A stretch of DNA of 64,000 bases from Rahnella rivi. Lineage in GTDB: Bacteria; Pseudomonadota; Gammaproteobacteria; Enterobacterales; Enterobacteriaceae. Shown here piece after piece: positions 61,327 through 64,000 of the stretch (positions are counted from its first letter, which is position 1; each line of letters opens with the position of its first letter). The notes below the pieces were generated by a model. That model saw nothing but the letters and a program-made list of their open reading frames with translations, was not told where the DNA came from and did not search any database. The stretch spans positions 1 to 64,000 of the forward strand of contig NZ_JAFMOX010000057.1 in the NCBI RefSeq assembly GCF_019049655.1, given 5' to 3'. Both the position numbers and the translations under genes were made by a program.

Positions 61327-62109
61327 TCAATGCGCGGCGGCAGATTGCGCGGTGAATTTCTCACCGACAATAAGATTGACGATGTCTCCCAGACTGGTGT
61401 CGGCCACCCTGCGGTCCGCGACGTTGGTGCCTTCGTACATCACCATGATGCGGTCGCAGACCAGGAACAGATCCTGCAACCGGTGAGTGATTAAAATCAC
61501 GCTAACGCCTCTGGCACTGACGCGGCGGATCAACTCCAGCACCGCTTCCACTTCGGCTACCGCAAGCGCAGCGGTCGGTTCATCCATGATCAGCACTTTC
61601 GGGTCGAACGCGGCAGCGCGGGCAATCGCAATCGCCTGTCGCTGTCCGCCGGAGAGATTGCGCACCAGCAGATGCGTATCAGGGATCGAAATTCCCAGCC
61701 CTTTCAGCATCTCGCGTGCATCAGCGTGCATTTTTGTCTGGTCAAGAAAGGGAATGCCGAGCACGTGTTTCAGCGGCTCGCGCCCCATGAATAAATTACC
61801 GGCCACATCCACGGTGTCGCACAGCGACAGATCCTGATACACCATCTCGATATGGCAGCGGCGGGCATCCGCCGGATTGGTAAAGTGCATCACTTCGCCA
61901 TCCACGCGGATAGCGCCACTGGTCGGTACAACCGCACCGGACAACACTTTGGTCAGCGTCGATTTCCCCGCGCCGTTATCCCCCACCAGCCCCAGCACTT
62001 CGCCCGGTTCCAGTTTGAGATTCACGCCGCGCAGTGAACGAATTGACCCGTAAGTCTTGGTGATATTGACCATTTCTACCCGCGGTATGCCGGGTTTAGC
62101 CTGTTGCAT
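61327..62109 (-). CDS. ABC sugar transporter ATP-binding protein, single-domain
   Basis: 260 residues with Walker A GDNGAGKST, signature LSGGQRQAI, Walker B VLIMDEPT and switch His in ITH. Most ribose-type importers use a fused double ATPase; this one has one nucleotide-binding domain, as in FrcA-type fructose importers, and should work as a homodimer. AGGAG precedes the start. It is the first gene of the operon behind two LacI-type operators. Confidence 0.93.
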   Translation of the reverse strand: MQQAKPGIPRVEMVNITKTYGSIRSLRGVNLKLEPGEVLGLVGDNGAGKSTLTKVLSGAVVPTSGAIRVDGEVMHFTNPADARRCHIEMVYQDLSLCDTVDVAGNLFMGREPLKHVLGIPFLDQTKMHADAREMLKGLGISIPDTHLLVRNLSGGQRQAIAIARAAAFDPKVLIMDEPTAALAVAEVEAVLELIRRVSARGVSVILITHRLQDLFLVCDRIMVMYEGTNVADRRVADTSLGDIVNLIVGEKFTAQSAAAH

Positions 62110-62160
62110 CTGGAACTCCTGTCACCCGATATCGGTTATTAGGGGTTGGATGGCGCGGAG

Positions 62161-62220
62161 AAAAAGGTTCTGTTATTCACGGCTTACACCCTTGTAAACC
62201 GGTTTACCTGAATAACAGAA
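62161..62220 (-). terminator. Leader hairpin with T-tract enclosing an operator
   Basis: TTCTGTTATTC (62168-62178) is the exact inverse of GAATAACAGAA (62210-62220). On the minus strand it is followed by CCTTTTTCTCC. It lies about 50 bp before the ATPase start, so it could end the lacI transcript or attenuate the transporter operon. Confidence 0.55.
62194..62207. promoter_or_regulatory. LacI-family operator (distal)
   Basis: GTAAACCGGTTTAC, a perfect 14-bp palindrome with the central CG typical of LacI/GalR operators. Same core as the site at 62363-62378. Confidence 0.85.
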
Positions 62221-62362
62221 CTGTCTCCAGTGCCCGTGGGACAAAACGCTTCACTACTTGTTAGCCACAGTGAACTAAGCAGCTTCCATGCCAGAGCGCA
62301 GGTAAAGGGGAATCGAAGATTTTTAACTGTCTGTAATTGCGATGAATAAATTTTAATCGCGA

Positions 62363-62378
62363 GGTAAACCGGTTTACC
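62363..62378. promoter_or_regulatory. LacI-family operator (proximal)
   Basis: GGTAAACCGGTTTACC, a perfect 16-bp palindrome with central CG. It is 169 bp from the first site, a distance that allows looping. Confidence 0.88.
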
Positions 62379-62428
62379 CGATCAGGCTATGCGAACACTT
62401 CATGCGCTAAAATCGTGCGCAATTTGCG

Positions 62429-63454
62429 CTATTTTGGATCGGGTGAGCGTTGCTGGATGGAATCACGCCCTACCCAGCTAACGGGCAGACGGGTTTCAGC
62501 GGGGACATTTTCTTCGCCGTTGAGCAGCCGCAACATCAGGCTGACCGCCGTCCGCCCCAGTTCCCGTGCGGGCTGGCGGATGGTGGAGATCCGTGGCTGG
62601 GTGAAGTCGGCATAGCTGGCATCATCGAAACCCACCAGCGACAGCGCCTCCGGCGCGCGCAGCCCCAAATCGCGCAAACCATCGAGCAGGCCGAGCACCA
62701 GAAAATCGCTGGCGGCGAACGCGGCGGTCGGGCGTTTTGTGTGGCTGAACAGCTTGTGCAAGGCGTGCTGACCGAATTCTCGCCGGTAGTCGCCATACAT
62801 CACCCACTCCGGCGGACAGCTCAGACCGGCCTGCGCCAGCGCGGTGCAGAAGCCCTGATAACGTTCGCGCACGCTCATCAGTGCGTCCGGCCCGCCGATA
62901 AAGGCGATGTCGCGGTGCCCGGCGGCAATCAGTTCCTGTGTAGCGAGCATGCCACCCTGCACGTTGTCGGCAAAAACCTTCGGCGCAAAACTGCCGGGAA
63001 TATCTTCATCGAGCAGGACAATGCGCTGATGGCGCTGGATTTCTTTGCATAGCGATCCGTTATCCGGTCGGTTAGTGGCAAACAGCAGACCATCGACCTG
63101 GCAGGTATCCAGCCAGCGAATAAACTGACTTTCTTTCTCGGGATTGTTGCGGGTGATACATAAAACCAGGCTGTAGCCGTGTTCGAACGCAGCCTCTTCG
63201 GCCGCATCCGCCAGTTCGGCGAAGAAGGGGTTGGTGATGTCCGACAGCACCAGACCGAGGGTTTCGCTTCCGCCCTTACTCAGGCGACGGGCAAGGCTGT
63301 TCCCCCGGTAATCGAGCTGTGCGATTGCGGATTCAATCCGGCTGACCGTGTTCTGAGGCAATACGATGCTGTTGTTCATGTAGCGCGACACGGTGGCCTT
63401 GGAAAGACCGGCAAGGTTTGCCACATCGGATAACAGCACGCGTTTTTTCATCAT
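62429..63454 (-). CDS. LacI-family transcriptional repressor of the ABC/hydrolase locus
   Basis: 341 residues. The HTH reads LLSDVANLAGLSKATVSRYMN (core DVANLAGLSKATVSRYMN), with the hinge RGNSLARRLSKG and a sugar-binding-protein-like effector domain (LGLVLSDITNPFFAELA, DGLLFATN, FVGF-type VGFDDASYADF). The start at 63454 (or 63451) is placed at MKKRVLL because the conserved HTH follows; the ribosome site is weak. It lies between the divergent binding-protein gene and the transporter operon, both with matching palindromes or half-sites. Confidence 0.94.
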   Translation of the reverse strand: MMKKRVLLSDVANLAGLSKATVSRYMNNSIVLPQNTVSRIESAIAQLDYRGNSLARRLSKGGSETLGLVLSDITNPFFAELADAAEEAAFEHGYSLVLCITRNNPEKESQFIRWLDTCQVDGLLFATNRPDNGSLCKEIQRHQRIVLLDEDIPGSFAPKVFADNVQGGMLATQELIAAGHRDIAFIGGPDALMSVRERYQGFCTALAQAGLSCPPEWVMYGDYRREFGQHALHKLFSHTKRPTAAFAASDFLVLGLLDGLRDLGLRAPEALSLVGFDDASYADFTQPRISTIRQPARELGRTAVSLMLRLLNGEENVPAETRLPVSWVGRDSIQQRSPDPK

Positions 63455-63814
63455 CAGGCCACGTTGGATAAAAGGTATCAGTAACATAATTGAGCGTGAT
63501 TGTTATAGCATTTTCCGCCCTGAACGCGACGCAAAAAAATAGCACTTGACAAAAAATCCGAGTCAGAGAATTGTAATAGCCAGTTTACCTGCACCACCCG
63601 GGAAGCAATTCCCAACCGGTAAAACGCATTTTATCCACGCACCGAAACGGACCGGTTGCTTAAATGCTTTTTTACCGGCCTCAGCAATCAGCCTGTTTTT
63701 TTAACAGGTTTACGACGATCACTTTGCTATTTGTCCTGCCAACACATTCTGTGCTCAGCGATTATTCGCCCGGGCAATGCTGGTTATATCTCAATCCCAA
63801 TGAGGACAAAAACA
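63455..63814 (+). promoter_or_regulatory. Promoter region of the binding-protein gene
   Basis: 360 bp without a gene. TTGACA at 63546-63551 is a good -35, with TGTAAT at 63572-63577 as a possible -10 (spacing long). AGTTTACC at 63582-63589 is a right half of the LacI operator (16-mer match about 10/16), placed just downstream of the -10 where repression would be effective. A weaker AACCGGT-containing site lies at 63610-63625. Confidence 0.5.
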
Positions 63815-64000
63815 ATGATATTCAACACCGGAAAATTTCGTGTTTTAGCGCTCGTCATAGCATTATTTTCTTCAGGTACTTACATGTCTGGTGCAATAGC
63901 CGCAGAACCCACTTATGCCCTGGTGCAAATTAACCAACAGGCGTTATTCTTTAATCTCATGAATAAAGGCGCGACGGACGCAGCCAAGGCCAGCGGTAAA
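63815..64000 (+). CDS. Periplasmic sugar-binding protein of the ABC importer (5' part)
   Basis: The first 62 residues are visible; the gene continues beyond the right edge. It has a signal peptide (hydrophobic core VLALVIALFSSG, cleavage near AIAA-EP) followed by TYALVQINQQALFFNLMNKG, the start of a RbsB-type periplasmic binding fold. GAGGA lies nine bases before the ATG. Divergent from the lacI-type gene, it is expected to feed the RbsC-type permease at 60306-61310. Confidence 0.85.
   Translation, partial: MIFNTGKFRVLALVIALFSSGTYMSGAIAAEPTYALVQINQQALFFNLMNKGATDAAKASGK

Larger units (their letters stand above)
62110..62428. promoter_or_regulatory. Control region between lacI-type gene and transporter operon
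   Basis: 319 bp without a gene. It contains two perfect LacI-type palindromes (62194-62207, 62363-62378) and a hairpin with a T-tract on the minus strand that encloses the promoter-distal palindrome. Confidence 0.75.

Overview
The window reads as chromosomal DNA of an enterobacterium (order Enterobacterales). It carries close matches to FhuE, YebG, chromosomal UmuDC, GrxB, a periplasmic 5-hydroxyisourate hydrolase and an EsaI/EsaR-type quorum-sensing pair. A soil- or plant-associated Yersiniaceae/Rahnella-like host is my best guess, but the genus is inference. Most of the window is gene-dense and moderately GC-rich. The segments around 17-18 kb and 33-35 kb are visibly AT-richer and hold surface-protein loci, which suggests an acquired adhesin region.

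Layout. 0.4-2.6 kb: FhuE siderophore receptor with a possible Fur site. 3.1-9.1 kb: homocysteine S-methyltransferase behind a three-unit MetJ operator, then a complete peptide/nickel-type ABC importer (Tat-exported binding protein, two permeases, fused double ATPase); I read this as a methionine-regulon salvage operon. 9.3-12.3 kb: a chemoreceptor, SOS gene yebG with its LexA box, and an M35-like zinc peptidase. 12.7-14.6 kb: a LysR regulator and an aldo/keto reductase that share a dyad motif in their upstream regions. 15.0-16.7 kb: LexA-controlled umuDC. 17.1-34.5 kb: a 4,659-residue autotransporter, a SapC-family protein, and two mutually similar LeuO-like LysR regulators that flank them. 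35.1-39.5 kb: an inverse autotransporter (invasin/SinH type) followed by two small secreted proteins that share domains with it and with each other.

39.5-49.2 kb: IprA-like regulator, M24-like protein, 5-hydroxyisourate hydrolase, convergent luxI/luxR with a lux-box pair, a deletion scar fusing the remains of a MocR regulator and a GNAT acetyltransferase, a ClbS-like (colibactin resistance) protein, and a LysR/SDR/SMP-30 catabolic module. 49.2-57.1 kb is an accessory patchwork: IS3-family remnant, cupin, MFS exporter with divergent LysR, alpha/beta hydrolase, grxB, monooxygenase, tautomerase, LysR, a secreted lectin-fold protein, and partial duplicates of two of these genes. 57.3-64 kb: a LacI-controlled sugar-type ABC importer with a phosphotriesterase-family hydrolase, a ThuA/glutamine-amidotransferase-like protein and an M20 hydrolase, marked by two perfect LacI-type operators; the binding-protein gene runs off the right edge.

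No tRNA, rRNA, CRISPR array, phage module or intact insertion sequence was seen. Everything here is from reading the sequence; family names come from motif and sequence recognition, not database searches.
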